In this document: positions 45,590-58,399 of the stretch, piece by piece
Numbering within the stretch: position 1 is the stretch's first letter
Layout of the letters: each line of letters opens with the position of its first letter
Source: Elephas maximus indicus
Lineage: Eukaryota > Chordata > Mammalia > Proboscidea > Elephantidae
NCBI RefSeq assembly: GCF_024166365.1
Contig: NC_064827.1
Coordinates: forward strand, 51,116,635-51,180,634
Reading direction: 5' to 3'
DNA: 64,000 nucleotides
Program-made: the position numbers and the translations under genes
Notes under the pieces: model-generated
The model's input: the letters and a program-made list of their open reading frames with translations, nothing else
What the model was told of the DNA's origin: nothing
Databases searched by the model: none

Positions 45590-46880
45590 AGCAGTGATAA
45601 AAATAGAACATCTAAATCTGTCTAGTGAGCTCAGTGAAAGCCTTGTAGAGGATCTGTTGCTTTGAACTGAATCTTAAAAAGAAACCAAGATTTTGCCAGG
45701 TCAGCAATGTTGAGGGACATTTAGTAAATGGGCTATGCAAAGAAATGGCATAAAAGATTATAACCCAAGCAATTCGCTAATCAAAACTATGATTGTGGGT
45801 GGGATGGTGAATTGAGGCTAAGAGACTGTGTTATGAAGAGCTTTGTGAGCATAGTAAAGAACATTAATTTGACCTTAGAGGTGATAGGGAGCTGGTGGTA
45901 ACATGAATAGAATTCCACTTTATGACGCTCTTTCTGGAGTCAGTGAGGCAGATGCAGTGTGGGGGCAGCCTAAAGACCAGAGCCAAGGGTTATTAGATTG
46001 CTGTTCTAAAGTCCAGGTAAAACTTGCTTGTGAGGGTAAAAAGGAGAGGTTAGATGCCAGAATGTAGAGTCAGTGGTTTGGGTGATTGATAACAGTGAGA
46101 AAAAGGAAGAAATCTGGGATGATTTCCTAGATTTTGGGACTTTAGGGTAATGGATGGTGGCACCCCTTAAGATGATGATTAGAGGTAGGGAGAGACATGA
46201 GAACAGATGATAACCATCATGTTAATTGTGAGCCCTCTGAAGCACCTAAGTGGAGAGGTCCTGTGACTATTTATGTAGAGCAGGGTAAATGTGGGTAACA
46301 GTAATATTAAACAAATGACAAAGGAAGAGAAATAAAAGAGGAAAGTTGAGAGAAGAAAAGGCTAGAGAAGTAGGGAAAGAACTAGAAGAATCGAATACTG
46401 TGGAAACTAAAGACCTGTGGTGTCAAGAAATGAGGGATGGTCAACAGTATCAAATGCTGCTGAGTAAAATAAGGATTAAAAAATGCCCATTTATGTTTGT
46501 TATTTGAAAGTCATTGGTGCTCTAATAAGTTTCACTAGATGCTGGAAACAGAAACCAGATTTCACAGTAGGTTGCAAAATAGATTGGATGGGAAGAGGAC
46601 ATGGGAAACACGGCTAGGAAATGGACAGCTACAGGGTCAAGATTATTTTTCAAAGCTTGGCTTTCATCAGGAGGATTTCAGATTCAAATGATTTTTTTTT
46701 TTTCCAAACTGAGGTAAAGTTGGGCATATTTGTATGTTGGTAGGAAAATGTCCATGGAACGTGCAGATTGAAGAAAGAGGAAGGAATAGTGATAATTGAA
46801 CAGTTGTCCAGGTGAGAGGGATCAAGGAGGGGTGGATGAATTAGCCTTGGTTAGGAATCGGCTGTATCTTAACGTACCAT
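45590..46880 (+). mobile_element. Old unnamed interspersed repeat
   Basis: Blocks such as AAAGTCCAGGTAAAACTTGC and GGTCAACAGTATCAAATGCT follow the order of an old mammalian repeat I recognise but cannot name. A related stretch occurs at about 52665-53250. No coding frame. Confidence 0.4.
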
Positions 46881-48087
46881 TGCAGATAATTTTATAGGCA
46901 GCAAGTTGAGGGAGTTCTCTCATTCATTTTTGTTATGTGAAAGAAAACATAGTCCGCTGAAAATGAATTTGAGTGGGGGCACTGTAAGTAGGCTAAGTAG
47001 AAATTAAATTTCTAGTTTCTTAGGGGAATAAGACAAGACATTTTCTGGAATAAAATAACACTGACTGGTTTGAAGTAAGCGAAAAGAAAACTCAAAGATG
47101 ACTTCACAGTAGAAGACGAGAAAATTGAGAGAAAAGAGAACATCTGAAAAAGGACCTTGTCAGGGTCAGATATAAATTTGGTAGTGATCGAATCTCCTAG
47201 TGGAGTTATCCAGCAGGCAGCAAGAGATGGAAAATCAGGAAAGAAGTCAGAAGCAAATGTATGTCACTCTCTTACCTCATAGACCATTATTTTATCTTTC
47301 CTTCAACACATGCAAGATTTTCATTTCTCAGATGTCATACAGACTCCCAATTAGAAGATAGTGTGCCTTATATCTTTAGAGGAGCAAGAATCAGTTATAC
47401 TTGAAGAAAAAGCTATGATTCGTGGTAGATGATGTCATGATCTACCACAGCATGCTCTTTTGCTCAATTTTTTCATTAACTTTGACCATGTTCCTTTACA
47501 CTCACTTTTATTTTGTCGCTGTGGTATAGACTGCATGTCACTTCAGCCATTTTTTTTTAAGCCATTTTGTTTCTTTACATAGGAACTGCTTTTTACTTAA
47601 TATTTTCTTTGTCATATTCTTTCCCCATTTGTGCTCATCATCCATTCAAATTGATAGGGGGCTTCGTGTCTTATATCTGCCTGGAATTCTTTTGTTGTGC
47701 AGTAAATAAATTCTTTTTAGTAAATGAATTGTTGCTTCCCCTGGTTGTCTTTTATCCTTCTCAGCATCCTTTTATGTGTTCTTTTCTGTTTTTGGCCTAC
47801 TTACGTTCTAATAATGCTTCCTTATCCTAAATTTCTCTGAACCTATCGTTTTCTTTCTAAGTTAATCTTTCATCCTTGATAGACTGGTTCATCCCACCAC
47901 TATTTTATTTCTTTGTTTACCTATCTTACCGTGCATAATTCACTAAATTTTCAGCCCTTGCTCCCAACTGTGCTTGCTCCTATTGTCTCATTCTTTGCCT
48001 CCTGAATTCTCTTTTCATATGTGTTCTTCAAGCAAACCATTTCATTGAGTTGTAACTAAATAATAAGTATTTATTTATATAGCTTAT

Positions 48088-48196
48088 ACCAAAAGGTCGG
48101 CAATTCGAATCCACCAACTCTATGGGGCAGCTCTACTCTGCTGCATAGGTCACTATGAGTTGGAATTGACTTGACGGCAACAGGTTTGGTTTTATA
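48088..48196 (+). mobile_element. AfroSINE, 5'-truncated
   Basis: Starts mid-head (ACCAAAAGGTCGGCAATTCG) and ends ACTTGACGGCAACAGGTTTG; 190 bp before the ZNF189 finger exon. Confidence 0.88.
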
Positions 48197-48384
48197 CTTG
48201 TTGCCAGGTACTGTTCTAAATGCTTTATGTATGTGAACTAATTTATTCCTCACAACAGTACTGTGAGATGTTAAACTACATTTATAGATAGAATAGATTT
48301 ACCTTGAGTACCTATTTTTCTTACAATTTCTCCGTGCTAGCAAAGAGCTTGTCTGATGTTTGCATTTCCTATTTATTGTTCTAG

Positions 48385-50102
48385 ATGTTTTGAACAAAGA
48401 TAAGGATGAGGAACCAACTGTGAAACAGGAAATTGAGGAAATTGAAGAAGTGGAACCACAGAGTGTAATTGTTACAAGAATCAAAAGTGAAATTGATCAG
48501 GATCCCATGGGTAGAGAAACCTTTGAACTTGTTGGCAGGTTAGATAAACAGAGAGGTATCTTCTTATGGGAAATACCAAGGGAATCTTTCACACAGGAAC
48601 AAAGAATGTTTAGAGGAAACACTAATATAATCCGTAAGAGACCAAGCTCAGAAGAAAAGTGTCATAAATGTGAAGAGTGTGGAAAGGGTTTTGTCCGCAA
48701 AGCCCATTTCATTCAACATCAAAGAGTCCATACTGGTGAGAAACCTTTTCAGTGCAATGAATGTGGGAAAAGCTTTAGTCGCAGTTCATTCGTTATTGAG
48801 CATCAGAGAATTCACACTGGGGAAAGACCCTATGAGTGTAATTACTGTGGAAAAACATTTAGTGTGAGCTCAACACTTATTAGACATCAGAGAATCCACA
48901 CTGGAGAGAGACCCTATCAGTGTAATCATTGTAAACAGAGCTTCAGCCAGAGAAGGAGCCTTGTTAAACATCAAAGGATTCACACAGGTGAGAAACCCCA
49001 TAAGTGTACTGACTGTGGGAAAGCCTTCAGTTGGAAGTCACACCTTATTGAACATCAGAGAACTCACACTGGTGAGAAACCCTATCACTGTACCAAATGT
49101 AAGAAAAGCTTTAGTCGAAATTCATTGCTTGTTGAACATCAGAGAATTCACACTGGGGAAAGACCTCATAAATGTGGCGAATGTGGGAAAGCCTTTAGAT
49201 TAAGTACATACCTTATACAACACCAGAAAATTCACACTGGTGAGAAGCCTTTTCTTTGTATTGAATGTGGAAAAAGTTTCAGTCGGAGTTCGTTCCTTAT
49301 TGAACATCAGAGGATCCACACGGGTGAAAGACCTTATCAGTGCAAAGAGTGTGGGAAAAGCTTCAGCCAGCTTTGCAATCTTACTCGTCATCAGAGAATT
49401 CACACAGGAGACAAACCCCATAAATGTGAGGAATGTGGAAAAGCCTTTAGTAGAAGCTCAGGCCTTATTCAGCATCAGAGAATTCACACCAGAGAGAAGA
49501 CTTATCCATACAATGAAACTAAGGAAAGTTTTGATCCAAATTGCAGCCTTCTTATACAGCAGACGTTCTACCCTAAGGAGAAATCTTATAAATGTGAAGA
49601 ATGTGGGAAGGCTTTTAGTGTTAGTGCTCACCTTGTACAACATCAAAGAATCCACACTGGTGAAAAGCCCTACCTATGTACTGTATGTGGAAAAAGCTTC
49701 AGTCGGAGCTCATTTCTTATTGAACATCAGAGAATCCACACTGGTGAGAGACCCTATCTGTGCAGACAGTGTGGCAAAAGCTTCAGTCAACTTTGTAATC
49801 TTATTCGACATCAGGGTGTACACACAGGGAATAAACCTCATAAATGTGATGAATGTGGGAAGGCTTTTAGCCGTAACTCAGGCCTTATTCAGCATCAGAG
49901 AATACACACAGGAGAGAAGCCTTACAAGTGTGAGAAATGTGACAAAAGTTTCAGTCAACAGCGCAGCCTTGTCAACCATCAGAAGATCCATGCAGAGGTG
50001 AAAATCCAAGAAACCCACGAATGTGATGCTTGTGGTGAAGCCTTCAATTGCCGCATTTCTCTTATTCAGCATCAAAAATTGCACGCTACATGGATGCAGT
50101 AA
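48385..50102 (+). CDS. ZNF189: ZNF189 coding exon 3 (sixteen C2H2 zinc fingers)
   Basis: Acceptor TTCTAG precedes 48385; the exon completes an Asp codon and runs 572 codons to TAA at 50100-50102, giving a 625-residue protein (human 626). Residues 54-145 are an acidic linker with two SUMO-consensus-like sites, VKQE and IKSE. Sixteen intact C2H2 fingers follow from about residue 146, with TGEKP/TGERP linkers. After finger 10 an extra unit (about residues 426-450, [13 protein letters not shown]) has lost its zinc-binding Cys and His. Fingers 7-10 and 11-14 look like a duplicated block. Strong similarity to human ZNF189 in order and sequence makes the name secure. Expected to act in the nucleus as a DNA-binding repressor; targets cannot be read from sequence. 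Confidence 0.98.
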
Positions 50103-51560
50103 ATGTAAAGAAATGTTAAAGCTCAATTTGATTTGAGACTAGCTACCCAAATGCAGTTTCCCTGTGACTCAACATGAGTCAAAGTTAATGATAAATAAAG
50201 CAAATTCCCCTTGGCCTTAGGCGATGGTGTCTAAAGAGTCTGTGAATAGTGGACAAATGCCCATGGGCAGTTGCAGACTTCCGTTACTCTTCATTTTGAT
50301 TTTCATAGGGAAAGACTCAGATGATAATCTAAGCATCTTTCTTTAACAAATCTTTCAGCAGAGAGGTTAAACCCAGGTTTAGAAAGCTCAGTTATAGCTA
50401 AGAAAGGGAATGGGACAAAGTTCAATTGGAACAAGGGAGCTGGAAGCAGATGGTGTTAGAAAACAATGATTGTAACCGTCCTCTGTTATCTTTGGTGGTT
50501 CTTTCAGTTCCATGATTCATCTGGCTAAGCATGCCAAAGTCCAGTGATTAAGCATATGATTAACTTTTCAAGGAAACAAACCTAGATGTTTTATTTGAAA
50601 CTGGTATCCAAAATTGTGGTAAGAAAGCCAGTTGTTTGGCATGTGAGTTAAAGGCAGTTCCAATGCCTTGTGGTCCCTATATTTATCAAATGAGTGGACT
50701 TTTAACTTTATATGTAAAGATTATATGAGTAAGAAACCTAGCAAAGGTGATACCCAGAAACCTTGGGGAGTGCCTTTTTTTCCAAAATGACCCGAAAAGA
50801 TGGAGGAAGACAGTGTTCTTTTGTATCTTCAGTATGTGAAAAATACTTGTAGCTCTATACAGATAATTTTGTTTCTGTAAAACTGTACAGAGTCTGATCA
50901 CCAAGGATTGGAAATAAAAAGGCCTGGAGTCTATGCTAGGAAATTGAGGATTTTTTTTTTTTTTTTGGTATCGGTTTTTACGGTAATTAGATTTTGCATG
51001 CAGTTTTAAAATCCTTGTTTCAGGTTCTAGGGCTTCCCTTAATTAAGGGTTATTATAAACTGATTAATTCATCTCTGTTTTAATCATTAAAACCTGTTTT
51101 TTTTTTTTTTTTTGCTTTGTGTGAGAGTTCTTTGTTACTTTAGTGAAAAATCTATCCTACTGTCAAAGGAAAGTGCTCTCACTTATTCTACCTATTCTAA
51201 CCTTGGAGTAAGGTTAAGTCCACGTTCTCTGAGTATAGAATTCTAAATCAACAAAGAACTCTAATTTTAACTTCCTAATGGTTCGAGAAGATGACCTGCC
51301 TTTCTTCTATAGCCCCAGATTATAATCATCTCCAAACTTTTTTCTCCGTGCCTCTGGATATGTATGTGTTTGTATACATACCAGTGGAGGTTATGGTACG
51401 TATGTAGAAATATGCCACCCTTTGTATACTCCTTTATATTCAAATTACGGTAGTCTTGGTTACTATACACTTAATACTTCAGAACAGTTTATAACCCAAT
51501 GAAAATACAAAAATAACTAAAACTGCACCTGATTCCTCAATAAAATCCACCTGCCCTGAA
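50103..51560 (+). other. ZNF189: ZNF189 3' UTR with candidate poly(A) signals
   Basis: AATAAA occurs on the plus strand at 50194-50199, 50913-50918 and 51539-51544. Which is used cannot be decided from sequence. T runs at 50950-50967 and 51099-51112 are poly-T stretches. No other feature seen. Confidence 0.6.
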
Positions 51561-51999
51561 TCTTCCCAGTTTTACTAATTGTTCTATAGTGTTGGTTCCC
51601 ATGCCAGGGTCTTAAAATGATGTTTTAAAAATGATGAAAAACCTAATGTGTATGTTTTCACTGCATCTACACTAAAACACCATTTCTTTGCTTTGATTGG
51701 AATTACTGTTTCATGTTATGGTTATCTTGCTTAGAATTTCTGGCTGTTGTTGACATGGTAATTTGAGGCTATGATTGTACAAGACATTCTTGTTAGAACT
51801 GTATAATGCCCTTGGATGTGAATTCAGAGTGACAATCAAAATTCCAGTAGCATTGAACAGTTCTTGATTACATATACAATTCACTGCTTATAAAAAGCAT
51901 ACCCAAAATGACTCATTAAGCAAGTTATCACGGGTTCACTTCTGTTTCCCAAGAAAATGATAAAAATATGCAGAGGACTCTACAGAGGGAAATGAGGTG

Positions 52000-53260
52000 C
52001 CTGGAAGAGGAAAGTTAAATCTTCTAAGAGGAGGTGATGCTTAAGATGAGATTAAAATAGAGTACCAAGGAACATGAATAGTGTGCCAAGACCAGGAGGT
52101 CTGAGAGAACCTGTAACTACAGAGCAAATTGTAGCTCGCTGATTGGCACTAAGTAAGGTTGCCCTTAAGAAAGAGCAGATGAAGAGTTGTCATGCTAAGG
52201 AGATGGAACTTTATTCCTCTGCCTAAAATTCTATGGTAGATGGTTTCCTTGTACTGAAATAAGCTATATGTGTGTGAGTAAAAAGGGCACATATTTTAAG
52301 TGTACGTACAGCTCAACGAGTTTTCACAAACATGTAACCAGTAGCCAGATAAAATAACATTACTGGTATCCCCAGATAATTCCCTTGTGCCCCCTTCTGG
52401 ACGCTATACACATTGTGTGCCTGTTAGTGCCTCCATTTTAACTCAAGAAGCAGTGTTGAGATGAGTGGGAGGGAAAAGATTTGAGACCGTGGTTCCTAAC
52501 TTTTCTTAGATCTGTGGATCTTATCCTCAGAAAACTGCACATACAAAATATTGTTTCAGAGTCTTGTGGTTCCCATGCTAAAAACCTTAGGAGGCACTTA
52601 GAGTAGACTCTTAGGCTCTTACAGTTGAGAGGTTCTAATGCCTTCAACTAAGGCTGTGGGAATGAGAAGGGGATGGGTTTGAGAAATGTAAACAGACTTG
52701 GGTGCTAAATTGGATGAGGGAAGTGAAGAAGAGTAAAGATTCAAGGTGGGTTTGAGTGGTTGGTATTACTGAGAAAGGAAATGGTACACCTGGTATGGAA
52801 TGAACAGATTACTAAAGTTGTTTTGAGCATGTAGCATTTGGTCTATCCATGAGAGTAGAGATTCCAGAGGTAATTGGATGTATGGGTATGATGCTCATGG
52901 GAGAGACCTGGGCTAGAAATTGATTAGGGATTCACCAGTGTTTAAACATGAAAATGGATTAAGATATTTTAGAATAAAGCAAAAAAAAAAAAAAAAAAAA
53001 GCTCAGAGATGGAAGGAATCCTAGGGACCACTCTTGTTTAATCTTGGACAAGATGAAAAGGAGTCTGCAAAGTAGACTGAGGAACAGCCAGAGGTATGGA
53101 AAGTCCAATACATACTGATAAACTGCTTTAGGAAACCGACCTGGAAGAGACTGCAGAGAAGTCAAGGAAGGGTTGAAGAGGATCCTTTGCATTTGATAAT
53201 TACAGCCATTAATGAATTCTGCAAGAGTTGGGAGTTAGGAAGAGCTAGATTTCAAGGGAA
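52000..53260 (+). mobile_element. Old unnamed interspersed repeat, pieces
   Basis: GAGATGGAACTTTATTCC and the stretch with ATTGGATGTATGGG and GAGACCTGGGCTAGAAATTG look like the family at 45590-46880. Interrupted by unassigned sequence and an A-run at 52980-53000. 51561-51999 and 53261-53532 are unassigned. Confidence 0.35.
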
Positions 53261-53532
53261 TTTAAGTATCACTCAGAGAATGTAGATCAGCAGTTCCTAA
53301 CTACTGTCAATTCATGACAAAATTTCTCTATTCAAATGTAAAACAATATAGTATTCCTGTAAAAACACAGCTAAATTGACTAAAGACCTTACTTTATTCT
53401 GAAATTATGCTCTTTAAAAAAACTCATGAAATAATAGTGGTATTAGGGGATAGTCTTAAATATTTCAGGTAAAAAAAAAGTGTTGGCAGCTATTTATTGG
53501 ATATTTCTTTTTACCCACTTAATTATACTAGT

Positions 53533-53685
53533 CTACCCTGGTGGCGTAGTGGTTAAGTGCTACGGCTGCTAACCAAGAGGTCGGGAGTTTGAATCCACCA
53601 GGCACTCCTTGAAACTCTGTTGGGCAGTTCTACTCTGCCGTATAGGGTCGCTATGGGTCGGAATCGACTCGACGGCACTGGGATA
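53533..53685 (+). mobile_element. AfroSINE, well preserved
   Basis: From CTACCCTGGTGGCGTAGTGG to CGACTCGACGGCACTGGGAT. The CpG-containing tail is intact, so it is among the youngest copies here. Confidence 0.92.
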
Positions 53686-55529
53686 AACCTTAGGGAGTAA
53701 AAGTAGATTGTAGATAGGGATTAAAGAAAAATCTGAGTATCTTTCAGTTCTGAAAAGAAAGCCATTTGATGGAACAGTTGAAAGTAAAAGAGTGGGAGAA
53801 AAATTGAACAGGTTTTTTGGAGAAGATAAAATGAACCTTGGCACTAATGGAGGGAATATTTGAGGAGTACGTCCTCCAATTTGGGGGAAAAGGAAAGAGG
53901 ACATTCAGTAGCTGGTCAAGGGGGACAGGAAGAAAGAGAATTTGCTTAAGTTGACCCATTTTCAAAAATTAAGCAACTTCATCTTTTGAGAGTCAGGGAA
54001 GGAGGAAGAGAGGTGGAAAAATAAGAATAGAGTTAGAGCCTTGTCAAAAGTAAAGGTTTGGAGTAGCAGTTGTGGAAAATGGGAGAGGAAACCAGACAGA
54101 AATTTGGGGTGGGCTTGTGGGGTTTTGTTTAAGGCCCAGCTGAAGTAAAAAACTGCACTTTCAGTGGAGCTACTCAAATTACTTGTGTAAATTAACATAT
54201 AGAACAATTTTGAAAGAAAATTAGCATTAAAGTAGATGAAACAAATTATTAGTAGATAACATTTTAAAACAAGCAGGTGAAAGGAGCCTTTTCTGGCAAA
54301 AAGATTAGCAATTTCTAGAATACTTCATTTCTCTGTAATTTTAATGAGTGAGGCATTTTGCTTTTGTCTGTCTTCCTAAAGGAGGGTGTCATCAGCAAAA
54401 CTAAGCACACACAGCATTCCCAGTTGTGCCTGGTATTTGCTTGCAGGTGCATTTCAACTCTAATATCTAGTTCGGATGTTAGAAGTTTTTTTTTTAAGTT
54501 CTGTTCCCCATCAGTGTTTGATACCTTTGATATTCCTTATCTTCCTCCTTCAAAAGTGTTTTATGGCTTTGAGTGGGTGGTGGGGTGGCTTCATAAGTTT
54601 CTTTTTAATTGAGGCTATCTCTATAATCACGATGCATGGACAAAAAAAGGAAGGCATATTTACTGCACGAGTGGTACTAGTTCAATACGTATTTTTAAAA
54701 AAATACCTTCCAGTTGCTATGCTAATTCCATAAGGATTAGTTGCATCAAGCAGCTCTTTGCCCTCAAGGAGACGCTGGGGACAGAGTAATAAGTCATATG
54801 TATTACATAAAGACTAGGACCTTTCACCAAACACTGAGGTTAGATTGACTATGCATTTTGCACAAACAAAACCCGGTGCATACCTCTGCCAATACTGTTT
54901 CCTGTCCAGGAGCCATGCTCTCAAGAACAGGTTTGTCATGTCAGTCCAATGGCTAAGGAAAACCTCCATATCACATGACAGTCATTGCATCCCTGGAACC
55001 AAGTGCATGCTGACTTCTTTGGCCTGTAAACTCCCCTAGGGTGAAATCAGGACAGGACAAGGAAAAGCTGGAAGTAGCTGCAGAAAGATGCCTTGTCCTT
55101 GGATATCTTAAGAGGGCTGGGTAGATTTCTTTGACACCTGAAACCTCGGATTGCAGTCTAGCCCTGGTTGTTCTGAACTGAATTAGTGCTATGTTTAGAA
55201 GATGTCCTATTTTTCACTGTGCTACAGTACTCAAAGGGCTGAGTTTGTGCATGTATGCCTCTTCTGAGAAGACTTTTGAGATTTCATTTGCTCCAGTATT
55301 TGCCTCTTGGGTTAAAATGAAACTCAAAGATTTTATTAGGGTGGCAAATGGCTACGCTACATACGGAGAGTTTTTGATGTCGTTTCCTCCAGTCTAAAGA
55401 TGTCATGTCCACTCAACCGCCCTACTAACAAAAGGCCAGGCCCTGTGAAGATTGCCACTATGGATGCTTAGCTGGCTTCCAGTTTCTTCCTGATTCTCTA
55501 AAAAAAAAGAATTCTCTACATTCCAAAAA
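53686..55529. other. Intergenic, nothing recognised
   Basis: Several open frames of 60-110 codons on both strands (for example 53744-53965, 54358-54733, 55191-55397) carry no recognisable domain and no splice context. Confidence 0.4.
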
Positions 55530-56125
55530 TTAAGTTTTAACAATACTCTTCTATCATGTCATTCCTTGCTCAAAAGTTATCCACAATTTCCTATTTCTCG
55601 TCACTTCAAGGCAAGACTTTCCATAATACTCCCTCTTCCCTGCTTGCCACTCCACTTGGCTTTGCCATTCTAGCCTAATTTCCCATAATTCTCTCTCAAA
55701 GCATACTATCTGTACTTGAGCCATAACACAAATAATTTATGTTCATTCCCACTCATATGCCTTCACCATTCTTCGTGACTTACGTTATCTGGCACTGTGC
55801 ATAAAATATTACCAACCCCCACAACAACTCTGTTTTGCAGATGAAGGAAATGAGGTTCGGAGAGATGAAGTATGTTTCCCAAGGTCATATAACTAGTAAA
55901 TAAACTGCCAGCAGCTTATTCTTCCTCCTCTGTGCAGCATTCCTTCCCGTTTGATCTCAGCACATAACCTATGCCCCTGTAACTGAGCACATTATTATGT
56001 ACCATTTTGTTTGTTTCCTAATTGTATCCTTGTCTTCCTCTTTTCAGTGGGAAACATATAAGGTCCAAGTAGCATCTTTACAGTGTTGAGCATACGATAG
56101 GTGTTGAACAAATACTTGACTAGTT
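55530..56125 (+). mobile_element. L2 LINE with MIR insertion
   Basis: L2-type blocks at 55540-55790 (CATTCCTTGCTCAAAAGTTA) and 55960-56125 (TTGAGCATACGATAGGTGTT). Between them about 55800-55910 is reverse MIR (TTGCAGATGAAGGAAATGAG, CCCAAGGTCATATAACTAGT). Confidence 0.65.
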
Positions 56126-57629
56126 TTCTTATATATGTTCATGTATGTCGATGCCCAAACTTGAGTGGCTTCAGACACATTATTCAACAGATTCTAAACT
56201 GACTCTAGAAACTGTGCTTTTAACCACCATGAGTACTGCCTCCCAAGAGGACTTTGGAAATGACACTAGCCTGGTTGTGTGAACTTGGACAGCTTAGCAC
56301 ACTAGACCTGTTTTCTTGTCTGTTGCTGTAGGTGAAATCTAGATGTCAGCTGAAGTCTTTCAACCCAAGACAGCTAAATCACATGGACTTGAAGTCCCAT
56401 TCCTGCTTTATCTAAAGCCAGCTCCAAGATTTCTGCAAGTTTCTAGAGGCTTATATTCTCACTGTCCCTTCTGGTTTCTGCTTTTGCTAGATTAATTCAC
56501 ATTACAAATCATGATGAATGTCTCAGTACCTTGTGTGTGCTTGTTTTGCAAAGCATGGTATAGACTCAAGTGAAACTCAGCTCTCCTAACAAGAAAACAA
56601 ATACCTTTAGATTGCTTGATATTTCTCCTGTCTTAAAAGTCCTAGGTCACGTCCCCACAGTTACATATTGCCCTCGCTTCTTCCTGCCCCCTTTCCTTTC
56701 TCATTTCTTCCTCTTTCCTTATTCCTCTCCCTCTCCCCTCCATTCTTTTCTCCTCCCTCTTCAGAGCAAAAATAAATTCCTCTTTTTATTCCTCCCAGCA
56801 TTTAGTAATTTCTTTTGTGGCCTTGGCTCTTAATAATTATGCCTTCATGGTATCACCTTCTCCCAGTAACTTATCAAAGTGTTTCCTTACACAAAGTCAG
56901 CTTCCTAAGAGTTTCCTTCCTTTTTGCTATCATGTGTTGTGCAACAGAAATGCCACCTCCTCCCTTTCTGCACCCAGCCATACTGATTAGACTGTTCCTC
57001 CCCACTTCCCAACTCCCAATCAATGGCAGTTACATTTCTTGTTTAGCTTCTTAAACTAAAGTATTTGGTACGCAGGTTCCATGGCTACCATGCTAAAGCT
57101 GGAACTTCTTTTGATTACGTTCCATGGTTAGTTCCTGGTTTTATTGTCAGTAGGTGTTCAATAACTACCAGAATGAGTCTGACAAAGTACCTAAAGCTAG
57201 GATGTCTGTAATATATTCACTCAGTGATCACACAGTTAATAAAAATTAAAGTCCTTAGTCTCATAACTTACTTGTCTTCAAATTACCCTGAATGGAAGAA
57301 ATTACTGGGGTTGAGGTTTCAAAGGCAACTGTAGTCCTTTAGTCCAGAAAATGTATGAGATGATAGCAAGAGAAAATGCATTTTACAAATCTTTTTTTTT
57401 TTTTTACCCCCAGTGAAATGTAATTCAGCTGGATCAACGGATATAATTAACTCAGCCTTGATTATAAACTCATGCTCACCTGATAAATGAGAATCTGAGA
57501 GGTTTCTTTACAGCATAGATTCAGGAATTCTGAGTAAGCTCTAGATGAAAATTTTCTGGCAGAAGAGCTCTGTCATATAAAGTGTGATCAGCTTCTAGGG
57601 CAACTTGGCTCATGGTAGGGATTCAAACC
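56126..57629. other. Intergenic, nothing recognised
   Basis: Includes a C/T-rich stretch at 56680-56760. No gene or named repeat. Confidence 0.4.
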
Positions 57630-57797
57630 ACCAACCAAACCAAATCCGTTGCCATCAAGTTGATTCCAACTCATAGGGAACCTATAGGACAGCACAGAAC
57701 TTCCCTACAGGATTTTCAAGGAGTGGCTGGTGGAGTCAAACTGCTGACCTTTTTGGTTAGCAGCTGAACTCTTAACCACTGTACCACAAAGGCTCTG
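57630..57797 (-). mobile_element. AfroSINE, reverse
   Basis: From CCAACCAAACCAAATCCGTT to TAACCACTGTACCACAAAGG. Full short subtype. Confidence 0.9.
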
Positions 57798-57984
57798 GTA
57801 GGAATTCAAGTCTTAGCTATCTGAATGAATGAATGAATGCAATAAAATATGTAGACGACCTACAACACCTGCAGCAGAGGTATTGAACACTGCCTGGAGT
57901 GCTACCTTTACCTTCTTTCCTGGCCATGTCCCCATTATATGAGAAAGAGACCAAAATTCTAATTACTCTGCTCTGCACTATATG

Positions 57985-58115
57985 TGTGACCCTTAGCAAC
58001 TAAGTTAACTTCTCCAAGCTTGGTTTCATCATCAGTAAAATGAAAGCCCTGGGCTAAATGATCTCCAAAGTCGGTTTGAATTTATTCTATGAGAATAGTT
58101 GCACTTAGAAAAGTA
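57985..58115 (+). mobile_element. MIR-like SINE
   Basis: TGTGTGACCCTTAGCAACTA, TTTCATCATCAGTAAAATGA and CTAAATGATCTCCAAAGTCG fit MIR3. Confidence 0.65.
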
Positions 58116-58399
58116 ATATGAGCATGAAAATAAATATTCAAGTAGTGTTGAGGGCATATAATAAGTAAAAGTCTCTTTCCTTGTGCCCCAATTCTATGCC
58201 TTTCTGCTCAGAAGAAGCCTTTTTGGGCTAATTCTGTTTTATTCCTCTAAGTAATATGCTTATGCCTCTATTTTAAAATGTATCTACTTTACGTGGTGTC
58301 ATTTGTATCTGTACTATTCAAGACAGGAATTTAGTTTAATACTGTAGTATGGTAGATCACTTTTGTGTGGCCTTTCTCGCCATGGTCTTGTAACTCTCA

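Noticed and set aside
48900-50000. Regularly spaced repeats as a CRISPR-like array
   Set aside because: These are 84 bp zinc-finger repeats in an open frame; the DNA is mammalian.
49240-50001. A 253-codon frame inside the ZNF189 exon
   Set aside because: Shadow of the repeated finger codons in another frame.
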